From positions 127,954,001-128,018,000 of the forward strand of contig CM075672.1 of NCBI GenBank assembly GCA_037962975.1: 64,000 nt of DNA, read 5' to 3'. Numbering within the stretch: position 1 is the stretch's first letter; every line of letters begins with the position of its first letter. Below the pieces are notes generated by a model. It did no database searches, was not told the origin of the DNA, and saw only the letters and a program-made list of their open reading frames with translations. The position numbers and the translations under genes were made by a program. The DNA is from Clitoria ternatea. Lineage: Eukaryota; Streptophyta; Magnoliopsida; Fabales; Fabaceae. This document shows, in pieces, positions 1-12,384 of this stretch.

Positions 1-454
1 AAAAAGGGGTGGAACGAGATTGATTTGGATGAGACGTCCTGTTAATCTCATTTTTTGAAAAGGTGGAGCGAGTTTAATTTGGCGAGACGTCTTGTTAATC
101 TCTTATAAATATTTTGTGTTGATTTTTGTTTATTTTTGTTTATTCTGTCGTCCCGTACATTTTTCTTTTCACGAAGAAGTTAAAATAATTATTAGGCTAA
201 TTATAATGCGTGCTATCAAATTGAGGTAACCGTTTTTATAACGGACAGCTGTGAGGTGCTAATACCTTCCTCACCTATAATTATACTCCCGAATCTAGAA
301 TCTCATTTTTTGACCAATGCTTTAATTAAAGGTTTTTCCGGTATTTTATCCTAAAAAACATTGGTGGCGACTCCCTGTTTTTTTTTCTTTTCGAACCAAA
401 AACAAAAACATCGTTTTGAGGGTCGGCCGTGCCGCCGCGATCCCGGTCGCGACA
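1..454 (+). repeat. 3' part of Ogre-like 5' LTR (copy 1)
   Basis: The sequence matches 16357-16810, the end of the complete LTR, at about 97%. It ends just before the primer-binding site, with a 2-nt spacer. It includes two copies of the family word GAGACGTCxTGTTAATCTC near 37 and 90 and the GC-rich terminal segment around 425-452. The LTR start lies outside the window. Confidence 0.88.
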
Positions 455-456
455 GA

Positions 457-474
457 TGGCGACTCCGCTGGGGA
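457..474 (+). other. Primer-binding site, Ogre type (copy 1)
   Basis: TGGCGACTCCGCTGGGGA lies 2 nt after the LTR end. It is the PBS type published for Ogre elements, which I recall being assigned to a tRNA-Arg; the exact tRNA was not checked. The same site recurs at 16813-16830. Confidence 0.75.
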
Positions 475-1511
475 CTTAGAGAGTCAAGCCAGTCAATTTG
501 ATAGCGCATGTTTTAATTAGCATATTAATTATTTGACTTCTTCCTTTATTTTATTTGGTCTCTGTTTTATTTGTATCCTATCTTTTATGTTCTGTAAATA
601 TCTGTGTGATCATTGAACCCTAGGGTAGTCGACTTTATTTTATTGCTCTATGTTTGTTCTATGTGTAGGATGAGTAAGGTACAGGTATTGAATGCCTCTT
701 TCACACACTACACTCACAATTTGCACACACTTTTGAGTGGGACCCTATACCCGGGCCCAAATAAAACTTAAGATTAGGGGAGATTGATAGCGGAGCCATT
801 TGGGATGTACTTCCTGTCTGGTTACTGTGAGAATCTCAGCTAGAGTTTGACTTATTTATGGTGCCCACACTTAGTGGACTTCCTACTATTTGTGGTCAAC
901 ATCATGAGTAGGATCTTGGCTCTAGTGACCTTTAGAAATTTTAGAATAAGCCACCTAATGTGAGACATCACTGATAAACAAACCTTAGAACCATTAGGAG
1001 ACCTTCAGAAAAACCTGACTTAAGGCAAAAAGGGGCAAACTTTACTTATACCTTTTCTCATTCTCGTTTTCTCTTCTGATCCAAATTAAGGGACCACTTG
1101 CCTGTTTAGTGGATTACTTTTTTTAAAAAAATGACCTACTTTTATCCAGTGATCCTCTAATAGGCAAGTGGTCCTTTCCTTTTATATTTGCCTAAGTCTT
1201 AGGATCTTGAGTTATGAATTTTCTGAATAAAAAAAAAACAAAAATAAATAAAAAAAAGGAAAAAAATTACAAAATATACAAAAAAATAGAAAATCATTTT
1301 TTTATTAACAATGATCAGAAAATTCATAGCTCACATGATCCTTGATTTATTGCAAGTTTTGACAAATCGTAACTTCCCTAAATCTAAAAATGTTTTCAAG
1401 AAAGTTACTAGGGGAGTATCAATTTGCAAAGCATGTCAGTGACTGATTTTTCTTTTCTTTATGTCCTTACAGGAAGCTATCAAGAGCTTAGCCAGTATCT
1501 TTGAGTGAAAT
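475..1511 (+). other. Ogre leader with large inverted repeats (copy 1)
   Basis: About 1 kb of non-coding leader. Two inverted repeats stand out: a 12-bp perfect stem, 1091-1102 with 1163-1174 (GGACCACTTGCC and its complement), and a longer near-perfect stem, 1202-1226 with 1315-1341, enclosing an A/T-rich loop. A pyrimidine tract ending in CTTACAG at 1471 resembles a 3' splice site 41 nt upstream of the ORF1 start. The same features occur in copy 2. Confidence 0.6.
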
Positions 1512-3442
1512 ATGGAAATTAACATGAGATCAGATAGTTGTGGTAAGAATGTACCCAAGTTGAAAAGATTACTGCATGTTAAGGCTAGGAAAGTGATACA
1601 ACCAGCTTACAAGCATTAGGGAAGAAACTGGACATAAATCAGAAAATGGTTTTCTCAAGGAAATATGGGAAGGTCCTAAAGTTGCTAGAAGTGGAGGTAC
1701 AAGTCGAGGCAATTACTGCTTTGATTCAGTTCTATGACCCACCTCTCTATTGTTTCACCTTTCGGGACTTCCAATTAGCTTCGTCTGTTGAGGAGTTTGA
1801 ACAAATTCTGGGGATGCCATTAGAAGGACAAATGCCTTACCGTCATCTTGGACGTCAAGCGAATATTGTTACCATTGCTAATGTCCTAAAGATTCACCCG
1901 GAAGTGTTAAGGAGTGCACAACTGAATAGAAATTAGATCCTGGGATTTGACCGAGAATACTTTGAGAAGCACATGTACTTGCTAGCTGAGAAAGGAGATT
2001 GGGAAGCTTTTATGGATACCTTGGCTCTCACCATTTATGGTGTTATCTTATTCCCTAATATTGATAATTACGTGGACTACGATGCTATTGGGGTTTTTCT
2101 TGCCCGTAAGTTCAAGTCTAAAAATCCTGTCACTGCTATCTTGGTAAATACATACTGTACCATGGACTTCTGCTATACGTAAGGTGGAAAGAGAATCATT
2201 TGCTGTTTACCTGCTCTATATGTGTGGCTTACATCGCATGTCTTCCATCAAGTCAGCAAAGTTGAATGTCCTGTCTCAGATCTGAAGTTATGTCAGTTAG
2301 TAGTGAAGAATGGGAGTGAATGGGCCAATCACCTGGTAGGGCTCACAGCTGATAAAGTAAGGTGGTATCTGCAATGGCTGAAGGTTGACACCATAATTCA
2401 CCATTGTGGAAACTACCCGAATGTTCCTCTCATGGGCACTCAGGGATGTATTAATTACAACCCTGTCATAGCCAAACGTCAGCTAGCCTATCCCTTACTT
2501 GGGTCACCCAATGGAGAATCCCTTACTTCTTTCATCGTTTATTTCTCAGAGGGAGATTGTACATCTGTCATTCGGGATGTAGCAAATGCATGGAAGAAAG
2601 TCCACAAACAAGGGAAAGAACTGGGAACTTGAAGCCACGCCGTGAAGGAAGAGTACTACCAATGGGTCTTAAACAGAGTTTCCATTGTCAAGCTACCTTT
2701 CAAGAATCCCTCCTATCTCCCGACAAGCACACATGTTACCTCTCCTACCCTTGAAGAGGAGGCAATGAGAGCCAAAATAAAAGAGCTAACCGCCAAAAAC
2801 AAGGAGTTAGAAAAAGACTTGCTGATATCTCAACAAGAATGTGCCCTTCAGAAAAGGGAGAATTTAGAGAGCAAGCAAACCATCAAGAAGATTGGAAAAA
2901 AGAGAAAAATCGAAAGGGACTACCTGAGGAAACAAAGCCAATGCCTCCGAACGGCTAATACTCAACTGAAAACGAAGAACAAGCAAAGAGATACCATGTT
3001 GACTGATAAGCAGCTTCTAAGGGACATGTTGGCAAAAGCTAAAGAACGCGAGCAAAATGTCTTGGTGCAAAAAGAGCTTCTGCAATTGCAAGTTAGCCGA
3101 TTAGAGCATCAGCTTGATGAGGTGGTAGAAACTTGCCAGCATGAGATAAATGGTGAACGATGGCGCGTGATGAATGCTGAACGAGAATGTAGTGAAGCTA
3201 TCCGTGTTCTGAAAGATGAACTAACACAGCAAAATGAAGATATTCATTCATGGATGAATCGCTTCGCCCACTTGGCATATTTGGCTAATGGAGCTTTGGA
3301 AGACCTCCCACTCCTACTCAAGCAAGCTGAGGGAATGGTTAATCCTTTTAACACCCCAAGAGAAATTGTTACTTTTGTTGATTATTGTAGAGAAAGGATT
3401 TGTAAAATGAGGGCCATGATTGCCCGAGCTAGGAATGGCTGA
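1512..3442 (+). pseudogene. Ogre ORF1 (DUF7745/plant-mobile-domain-like plus coiled coil), broken
   Basis: This is the additional ORF that Ogre elements carry upstream of gag; its biochemical role is unknown. The N-terminal two thirds contains a block of the type FxDFQLAxSVEEFEQILG, as in the plant DUF7745 and mobile-domain-like proteins. From about 2760 the protein becomes Lys/Glu/Gln-rich with long heptad-like stretches, suggesting a coiled coil, and ends at 3442. The ATG at 1512 is chosen because it matches copy 2 (17865). Breaks relative to copy 2: a one-base deletion near 1591 and stops at 1934, 2180 and 2630, all three C-to-T changes (CAG, CAA, CGA to stop). The coiled-coil end is still open. 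Not expressed as one protein in its present state. Confidence 0.75.
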
Positions 3443-3679
3443 TTTACTTTTTCTGCATAAAGAATAGACTAGCAGCGGTAATGTATTATTAGAATTTAGA
3501 AAGAGGGTTTCTCTTATTTCCACAACTATCTCATGTTAATTTCCACTTATCACTTTTGAACGAAGTACTGAAAGAGTCGAAGGATACTGGCCGAGTTCCG
3601 CGATCGCTTCACATACCATTTGTTGTTTTTCTTTTAACTGCTTTTTACTGCTTTTAACAATTTCTTGTTGACTTCTCAG
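3402..3679 (+). other. Possible intron between ORF1 and gag (copy 1)
   Basis: A T-rich tract from about 3620 ends in CTTCTCAG at 3679, a good acceptor. The 45 nt between it and the gag ATG (3727) are open in the gag frame (ITGRHPYATRLNTRL). A donor-like GTAAAA at 3402 would join ORF1 to gag in phase, and another GTAATG at 3478 would act after the ORF1 stop. The donor choice is inference. Confidence 0.35.
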
Positions 3680-3726
3680 ACATAACGGGTAGACATCCTT
3701 ACGCGACTAGGCTTAATACAAGACTC

Positions 3727-6700
3727 ATGGCTGAAATAGAACAAGAAAATGAGAACTTGAGAGCTGAAGTTAATCAATTGAAAGAGCAAATGGCTGAAAT
3801 GGCCAAGCTTCTTAAAAGGAGAGTCACAGAAGGGGATTCTTCAGCAGGTGTTGAAAACGCCAGACACCCAGCAAACCATCTATATAGATGAGGAAGGTAA
3901 TGCCATACCCTTTCCCCCATATGGATTGCCACCTGGCTATTTCCCACCACTTCAAGAAGAGCCTGATTATCAGGAAACCATCCTTCATACGGCTCAACAA
4001 AACGTCCCACCCGTCCGGGATCCCCAAACGATTCCAATCCATACACAAGCCACGCAACCACAAGCTACTCAAGCAACAGCCAGACCCCACATCTCAATGC
4101 CTAATGCAAACCTGGCACATGTCGACCAACCAGTTAGGGGTACTAGTCATCATGTCGCTGCAGGTCCAAGTGCTGCTGCTGCTACCCAGGAAGGAAGGTT
4201 AGAGTTCCTGGAAAGGCATCTAAAAGAAATGGAAAAAACAAACTGGTTTGGAATGGGTAGTGCCGCACAACTCTGTCTGATTCCTAATGTTGTCATTCCC
4301 CCCAAATTCAAAATGCCAGAGTTTGACAAATATCGGGGGCTAACCTGTCCAAAGAACCATCTTACCATGTACTGCCGGAAGATGGCCTCTCATGCTTCCA
4401 ATGACCCTCTACTCATTCATTGTTTCCAGGATAGTTTGGCGGGAGCACCTCTGACCTGGTTCAACCACCTTGAACGATCTCGTATACGCTATTGGGAAGA
4501 TCTGGCAGATGCTTTCATGCAACAGTACAAGTATAATTTGGATATGGCGCCAGATAGAGTACAGTTGCAAAACATGACCAAGAAAGATAATAAGACGTTT
4601 AAAGAATATGCCCAACGGTGGCGAGAAGTAGCAGCGCAAGTCGACCCACCTCTATCAGAAAAGGAGGTGATTTCTACATTTATTGATACACTCCAGTCAC
4701 CTTTCTACGACAAGATGATTGGAAGCATTTCCTCCTATTTCTCCGACATCGTCACTATCGGAGAAAGAATAGAGAATGGCTTGAGAACTGGGAAGATTAC
4801 TCGTAGCCCACCTGGGGTTGGAGCAGCAAGAAAACCTTCACTTGGAGAAGGTAAAAGAAGAAAGGGAGAGACTAACCTGGTCTCTCATAACCAAAGAAGG
4901 AACCAGCTCAGACCACCTACTCCCGTCACCTTTCCGTCAACTTACCATAATGCGCCACACCCATATGTGGCTGCAATTCCAAATTTGAACCCACCATATT
5001 TCCGACCACCAGTTATGCGACCACCTGTACCACCACAAGCACTGTATCAACAACCACAAATAAACCCACCGAATCCAAACCTGAGGAGACAAAATAATGA
5101 CCGCACTCAGGTGTAATTTGATCCAATTCCCATGACCTACACCGAGCTTCTCCCCCACCTTATTGAAAACACATTGGTGGCACCTTGCCCTTTAAAACCG
5201 CTTCAACCACGTTATCCCAGAGGGTATGATCTAAATGCTCGGTGCGATTACCACGCCGATGCACCAGGACATTCCACTGAGAACTGCCTGGCGTTTAAAT
5301 TTAAGGTAAGGGATTTAATCAGAGCAGATTGGATAAGCTTCAAAGAGGGAAGCCCAAATATGACCACCAATCCTCTGCCTAACCATGGGAGGCCAGGTGT
5401 TAACGCTGTGGAAAAAGATGAGGAATGTATTTCCAAAGTTGAAGACATCCAAATGCCATTGAAAACGATTCACTCCCATATGCTTAAGATGGGATTAATA
5501 GAAGGATCATGGGATGTAGAGTGCAATGACTTCCAGTCCGCAAAGCGAAAGGACTTCCAAAAAACCCTTCAAGGACTTATGGACAGTCATGTCATAGAAG
5601 TTTGTCGGCATCATGAAGGCAGAATAAATATGATACAAGATCAAAGCTGAGTTCAAGCTCCAAAGCCTCTAGTCATATTTTACAACAAAAATGCACCAGT
5701 GGTTTCGACTCCTGCTAAAACTGTCATCACGGTAAACACGCCGACCCCGTTTCCTTACAAGGATTCACGAGCTGTGCTGTGGAAGTATGGCACTAATGTG
5801 GTTGTTACTAGTTCTGAGGCAGTTGAGCCTACGCCATCATCCCCTGTCACGAATATTGCTGGAATTGGGGGTGTCACCCGAAGTGGAAGAGTATATGCTC
5901 CCCGAGAACCTAAAGTTGACAAGGTTATAGGGGATGTTAGACCTTGGAAGGGAGAATCCCCTGGTGAAGCAAAGAAGGTAGTAACTGAAGAGGAAGCCCA
6001 AGAGTTTCTTAGATTCATTCGTCATAGTGACTACCAGGTATTGGACCAACTAAACCACACCCCGGCAAAAATTTCTCTGTTGTCCTTACTAATGAGTTCC
6101 GAACCACACCGGAACACGCTGAAGAAGGTTTTGAGTGAGGCACATGTGAAACATGATTTGCCGGTAGATAAGTTCGAAGGCATAGTGGGACATATTATGG
6201 CCAACAACTATCTAACTTTTACGGATGATGAGACACCGGTAGAAGGAAGAGGGCACAATAAAGCCCTCATATCTCCGTAAAATGTCGAGATCATATCATG
6301 GCGAAGGTCTGGTTGACAATGGGTCATCCTTGAATGTAATGCCAAAATCTACGTTGGCAAAGTTGCCTTTTGACGGGACCCATATGAGACCCAGTTCCAT
6401 GGTAGTCCGGGCTTTTGACGGAACTCGCCGGGAGGTTATGGGGGAAATTAAACTGCCTATACAAGTTGGGCCATGTACCTTTCAAATCCTTTTTCAAGTC
6501 ATGGATATTATGCCCGCATACAGTTGTTTGATGGGACGGCCGTGGATCCATTCGGCTGGAGTAGTCCCTTCCACTCTGCATCAAAAGTTGAAATTCATCA
6601 TTGACAACAAGTTGGTGATTGTCTCTGGAGAAGAGGACTTGTTGGTCAGTAAGCCTGCCAACACCCTATACATTGAAGCGACCGAGGAAGCCCTCGAAAC

Positions 6701-7168
6701 CTCATTTCAGGCTTTAGAGGTGGCCAATGCAACGAGCATTACAAAGACATCCTTCCCAAACGTGCCTCTGATGGTTACAAAGACGATGTTGAGAGAAGGA
6801 TACAAGCTGGGGAAAGGGTTAGGACGGGAATTGGAAGGAAGAACCCAACCTATATGCCTCCCAGAGAACAAGGATAGATATGGTCTGGGATACAAGCCTA
6901 CAGCAGCTGATAGAAAAAGGGTAGGAGAAGAAAGAAGGGAGAGAAGGATCGCTCGCCTTACCGGTCAAGAGTTTGACACTACTAGAATCCCTATCTGTGA
7001 CCTCTATCAAAGCTTCAGGAGCGCCGGGATTATATATCCGGGTCAGGTGGCTATGGTTGGAGACGGACCCAGCTATGATGTGGAATTAGTGCATGCTTGC
7101 TTACCCGATCAAGAACTGGACAACTGGGAAATCATGGAGTTCCCCATAACTATCAATCCTCAGTCAAA
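3727..7168 (+). pseudogene. Ogre gag-protease-G-patch region, broken (copy 1)
   Basis: Gag forms the particle; the protease cleaves the polyprotein. A coiled-coil N terminus (MAEIEQEN) is followed by a Pro/Gln-rich linker, the retrotransposon gag domain (about 4290-4800) and a zinc-finger-like CxYHxDAPGHxTENC (about 5243-5287). The protease motif VDNGSSLN lies near 6312-6335, and a G-patch (GYKLGKGLG, then RYGLGYKPT) near 6798-6900. DNGS in place of DSG is usual for this branch. Breaks: a 107-bp deletion after 3857 relative to copy 2 (shifts frame), stops at 5114 and 5648 (C-to-T), a one-base deletion near 6270, and a frameshift just before the protease that copy 2 shares. The last exon codon is split by the intron at 7169. 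Confidence 0.82.
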
Positions 7169-7379
7169 GTAATTGTTGTTTTCAAAACTTGTCGATCCTT
7201 TTGCTATGCCTAAGGCTTTGGGATCTATTTTGTAATAAAGGCAAAAACTTGGTTGTTTATTAAATTAAATGAATACAGTCCAATTTTATACCTCATCTTT
7301 GTTCAATCTCTTTCTTTTAAACCATCCATTTGCTTGCCTTTCTTTGTTTTCATTCATTATAATATAACACCAAATGCAG
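7169..7379 (+). other. Ogre-type intron between protease and RT (copy 1)
   Basis: 211 bp from GTAATT to TTT-rich sequence and ATGCAG. Unspliced, the protease frame stops at once (AAG TAA). Spliced, it runs on as K-SERDSSESNENS and through to the RT exon with no stop, which strongly supports the two junctions. An intron at this place is established for Ogre elements. Copy 2 has the same intron at 23630-23840. Confidence 0.85.
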
Positions 7380-10300
7380 ATCTGAAAGAGATTCTTCTGA
7401 GAGTAATGAGAACTCGGTTCTATTTCATGACTCTGATAATCCGAATGATTACGCCTATGAGGAGAGTGAGGAAGACTTTGAACCTTCACCCGAATTGACG
7501 AGATTAATGGAACAGGAAGATAAAGAAATTCAACCTCATCAGGAAAAGATTGAGACCATTAACCTGGGAGATGAAGGGGAAAATAAAGAAGTCAAGATAG
7601 GCACCCTTTTGAGCAAACAACGGCAGAGTGAATTGATTAAATTGCTTCAAGAATTTCGAGAGATTTTTGCATGGTCGTATCAAGATATGCCAGGTCTGGA
7701 TAATAACATTGTGGAACACAAGTTGCCTTTAAAGCCGGAATGTTCACCGATCAAGCAAAAGTTGCGACGAATGAAACTAGAGATGTTCTTAAGATTAAAG
7801 AAGAAGTCAAGAAACAATTTGATGCTGGTTTCTTAGCCGTAGCTAAGTATCCGCAATGGGTAGCCAACATAGTTCCCGTTCCAAAGAAAGATGGGAAAGT
7901 AAGAATGTGTGTGGACTACCGAGACTTGAATCGGGCGAGTCCTAAGGATGATTTTCCTTTACCTCAGATCAATGTACTGGTTGATAACACAGCTCAGCAT
8001 TCCATCTTCTCATTTATGGATGGATTTTCGGGATACAACCAGATCAAGATAGCACCAGAAGACATGGAAAAGACCACGTTCATCACTCTGTGGGGCACCT
8101 TTTGTTATAAGGTAATGTCCTTTGGATTGAAGAATGCAGGAGCCACCTATCAAAGGGCAATGGTGACTCTCTTCCACGACATGATGCACAAAGAAATAGA
8201 AGTATATGTGGATGATATAATTGCAAAGTCCAGGTCTGAGGAGGAGCACATTGCTGACCTGAGAAAACTTTTCGAAAGGTTGAGGAAATTCAAGCTTAGA
8301 TTGAATCCCGCCAAGTGCACTTTTCGCTCAAGATCCGGCAAATTGTTAGGATTCATTGTAAATAAGAGAGGGATAGAAGTTGATCCTGACAAAGTCAAGG
8401 CAATTCTGGAAATGCCTCCTCCTCGTAATAAAAAAGAAGTCCGAGGATTCTTGGGAAGATTGAATTACATCGCCCGATTCATTTCCCAAATGACCGCAAC
8501 CTGTGAGCCAATTTTTAAATTACTTCGCAAAAATCAGCCTGGACAGTGGAATGAGGATTGCCAGATTGCATTTGACAAGATAAAGCAGTACTTATTGGAG
8601 CCACCAGTCTTGGTGCCGCCCGTTCATGGGAGACCGCTAATTCTATACCTGACCGTGCTGAATGAATCCATGGGATGTGTATTAGGTCAACATGATGAGA
8701 CTGGGAGGAAGGAATGCGCCATCTACTACTTGAGCAAGAGATTTACTGAATGCGAGATGAGATATTCATCTCTTGAAAGAACATGTTGTGCATTGGCCTG
8801 GGCTACCCGGCGCTTACGGCAATACATGCTTAATCATACTACTTGGCTGGTGTCTAAGATGGATCCCATCAAGTATATCTTCGAAAAACCTACTTTGACT
8901 GGAAGGATTGCCCATTGGCAAGTGTTACTCACGGAATATGACATAACATATGTCACCCAAAAGGTAATAAAAGGGAGTGCGCTAGCAGATTACTTAGCAC
9001 ACCAACCTATTGAGGCTTACCAACCAATGCGGCATGATTTCCCAAATGAGGATATTTTGGCCCTTTTCAAAGAAGAAGATGGTCTGGAAGCCAGATGGAT
9101 CATGAGATTCGATGGGGCATCCAATGCACTAGGACATGGAATTGGGGTTATTCTAATATCACCTGATAAGGAATTCATCCCTATTTACGCTTGGCTGTGT
9201 TTTGACTGCACCAATAATATTGCGGAATATGAGGCATGTTCTCTAGGAATACAAGCGGCTCTAAACGTGGGAATAAAGGTTCTGGAAGTTTATGGAGATT
9301 CTGCTTTGGTTATCCATCAACTAAAGGATGAGTGGGAAACTAGAGACAGTAAACTAGTTCCCTATCATGCTCATATCAAGGAGATGATCAAAAGATTCGA
9401 TGAAGTTACCTTCCATCATGTTCCACGGGAAGACAACCAAATGGCAGATGCTTTAGCCACTCTAGCCGCTATGTTCGAAGTCAGCAGTGATTTCGAAGTG
9501 CCTCTCATTGAAGTAAAGAAGCAGCAAGAACCTGCCCATTGCCAGGTCATAGAAGAAGAGCCGGATGGCAAGCCTTGGTATCATGACATCAAAAGATACC
9601 TCCAGTGCCAAGAATACCCTGAAGGCATTACGGATAATGACAAACGAACTTTGAGAAGGCTATCTATGGGATACCTATTGAGTGGTAACGTGCTGTACAA
9701 GAAGAATTATGATTCTGTTCTCCTCCAGTGTGTTGATACCGTCGAGGCAAATCAGATCATGAAAGATATCCACGAAGGATCTTTCGGAACTCATACGAAT
9801 GGGCACGCTATGTCAAGGAAAATCCTGAGAGCCGTATATTATTGGATGACTATGGAAGCAGATTGTTTTGCTTATGTAAGGAAGTGTCATAAATGTCAGA
9901 TTTATGCTGATCACATTCATGCACCGCCTTCATCCTTAAATGTGTTGTCAGCACCATGGCCTTTTTCAATGTGGGGTATGGATGTAATTGGGCCCATTGA
10001 GCCAAAAGCCTCAAATGGTCATCGTTTCATTCTAGTTGCCATCGATTATTTCACCAAGTGGGTAGAGGCAGCTTTGTACACCAATGTGACGAAAAATGTT
10101 GTGGTCAAATTCGTCAAGCGTGAACTGATATGCCGATATGGCTTACCAAACCAAATTATCACGGACAATGGTACAAATTTAAACAACAAAATGATGAAGG
10201 AGCTTTGCGAGAGTTTTAAAATCTCCCATCACAACTCCTCTCCGTATCGTCCAAAAATGAATGGAGCAGTTGAAGAGGCCAACAAAAATATCAAGAAGAT

Positions 10301-10823
10301 AGTGCAAAAGATGGTAGTAACCTACAAAGACTAGCATGAAATGCTCCCTTTCACGCTGTACGGATACGGAACCTCAGTGCAAACTTCAACTGGTGCAACG
10401 CCATTTTCTTTGGTCTATGGAATGGAAGCTGTACTGCCATTTGAAGTGGAAATTCCATCCCTTAGGGTGATCATGGAAGCCAAGCTAGAAGAAGCTGAAT
10501 GGGTCCAGGCCAAATATGATCAATTGAATCTGATTGACAGGAAGAGGTTAACCGCTCTCTGCCAGGGACAGTTATATCAAAGACATATGAAGCGGGCATA
10601 CGAAAAGAAAGTGCGCCCCCGACAGTTCCAAGAAGGTGATTTGGTCCTCAAAAAGATCTTGCCAATTCAAAAGGACGTCCGAGGGAAATGGATACCTAAT
10701 TATGAAGGACCATATGTTATAAAGAAAGCTTTTTCCAGAGGAGCTCTCATACTCACCGACATGGATGGAGACGACCTGCCAATGCCTGTCAATACCGATG
10801 CAGTGAAGAAATACTTTGCATAA
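7380..10823 (+). pseudogene. Ogre pol exon: RT, RNase H, second RNase H, integrase, broken (copy 1)
   Basis: The RT copies genomic RNA, the RNases H degrade it, and the integrase inserts the DNA. RT: VDYRDLNRASPKDDFPLP (about 7910-7963) and YVDDIIAKS (about 8205-8231). Native RNase H region about 8600-9000; the additional RNase H typical of Tat/Ogre, with FDGASN and YGDSALVIHQL, about 9095-9480. Integrase: zinc motif ending CHKCQ near 9890, D in GMDVIGPI (about 9978), ITDNGTN (about 10158) and E in GAVEEANKN (about 10264). Breaks: a one-base deletion near 7784 (copy 2 has an extra C), so the frame changes between 7740 and 7836, and a TGG-to-TAG stop at 10332. The tail 10341-10823 is the integrase C terminus and ends in a natural stop. 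No chromodomain is seen. Confidence 0.87.
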
Positions 10824-11750
10824 AATAAAAAAAAACAAAACAAAACAAAAAAAAGGAAGAAGAAAAGCTCGCTAGGTTGAAAACCTGAAAAGGCGACCTA
10901 GGTAAAAGTTAGAGCAGCAAGATGAGCCGAAAACTTGCAAAAGGCAATTCCACAAACTCGTCTCTGCAACATAAACCCTTCAAGCCAAAGACAAAGGAGG
11001 TCAAAACGAGTATCAGGGTCATTGTCAAATTACTCCGTCAGAAGCAAAATCAGAAGATGAACACAAAGTTGTGATAAAGGGTCAAATTTCTTATTGCTCT
11101 CAAAAGATCACTAGCGGATATATGAGCCTTCCCCTTTCCACTTGCCTTTCCATTCTCTATATCTTATCACACCTCTGTGCTTAATATTATTTTCATCTCT
11201 ACTGTGTATGCCTGAGGTTTATAAATAAAAGTCTCCCTTCTTTCTACATGTGTTCATAACTAAATTTTATGAATAAACAAGTTCTTGCCTAAAAGAAATT
11301 TTGAAATTGAAAACGACAGAGCATACAGTTATGAGGAACGAAATGCATCCTAGCGCCAGAATTCGCTTGGTATAAGCATAGCTATCACTGCTAAATACAC
11401 TCGCCAAAAGTCGAAGGATGTTTCTATTTCATCCATGAGTTATCTTAAAAAAGCCAGTCGCCAGGGAAGATTTACCTGTAAGTCTTTTTATACTAACTCA
11501 CTTTTTTTTTGTCAAAGGGACACCAAATCCATCATCCAAAAGCAGGTATTCGCCAAAGTATTCTCTCAACAAGACCTATTGTTCGTACTTCAGTAGAACA
11601 TAGACTGAAGATCTCTCCTGAGGAAAACCACAAAATGGACTCAGCTCCCTCAACCAGGATATTTCTTTGATCAGGCTTAAGAGGACTTATCCTTTCCCGG
11701 TGAGTTCACCATTACCAAACTAGCACCCATCATGCTCCTCTCACTAAAAA
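10824..11750 (+). other. Ogre 3' untranslated region, unique part
   Basis: No ORF of note. An A-rich tract (10824-10865) is followed by a segment with GCTAGGTTGAAAACC and GCGACCTAGG near 10868-10902, then ordinary AT-rich sequence up to the repeat arrays. Copy 2 is truncated before this region, so there is no comparison within the window. Confidence 0.6.
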
Positions 11751-12200
11751 AGGCTCAAACTGGGGGCATCTCCCCAGATCTCTCTTTCAAACTGGGGCAT
11801 CTCCCCAGATCTCTCTTTCAAACTGGGGCATCTCCCCAGATCTCTCCTCCAAACTAGGGGCATCTCCCCAGATCACTTCTTCCAAAAATGGGGCATCACC
11901 CCAAAGCTCTAAATCCCGGTTAATTTGGATGAGACGTCCTGTTAACCCCCAGATCATTCTTCTAAAAATGGGGCATCACCCCAAAGCTCTAAGTCCCGGT
12001 TAATTTAGACGAGACGTCCTGTTAATCCCCAGATCACTTTTTCCAAAACTGGGGCATCACCCCAGGACTCCTCCTTTCAAACAAAGGGCAATACCCCAAG
12101 ATTCTTTCAAACCATCTTAAACTGGGGTATCACCCCAGATTTATCTAGTTAAAGGCTTCAGTCATGGCAAGCCGGGGCATCACCCCGAGCTTTTAGGTAC
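11751..12200 (+). repeat. Tandem array A: hairpin-forming CTGGGG-CATCT-CCCCAG units
   Basis: About ten diverging units of roughly 30-80 bp. Each core is a short inverted repeat: CTGGGG, 5-nt loop, CCCCAG. Two longer units (11883-12040) also contain the LTR word GAGACGTCCTGTTAA. Tandem repeats in the 3' untranslated region of Ogre/Tat elements are documented as seeds of satellite DNA. Confidence 0.8.
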
Positions 12201-12254
12201 AGAGAGTTAATTTGGACGAGACGTCCTGTTAGCTCCCCTAATTTTTACCCTTTA

Positions 12255-12379
12255 CTTTCCAGTCGCCGATCAAATGGCACCCCTTTACCTTCCAGTCGCC
12301 GATCAAATGGCACCCCTTTACTTTCCAGTCGCCGATCAAATGGTACCCCTTTACCTTCCAGTCGCCGATTAACTGGCAT
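12255..12379 (+). repeat. Tandem array B: about 35-bp units with CCAGTCGCCGATCAAATGGC
   Basis: Four successive units of TTTACyTTCCAGTCGCCGAT followed by CAAATGGCACCCC or a variant. The last unit has AACTGGCA. The array lies directly between arrays A and C. Confidence 0.8.
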
Positions 12380-12384
12380 ATTTT

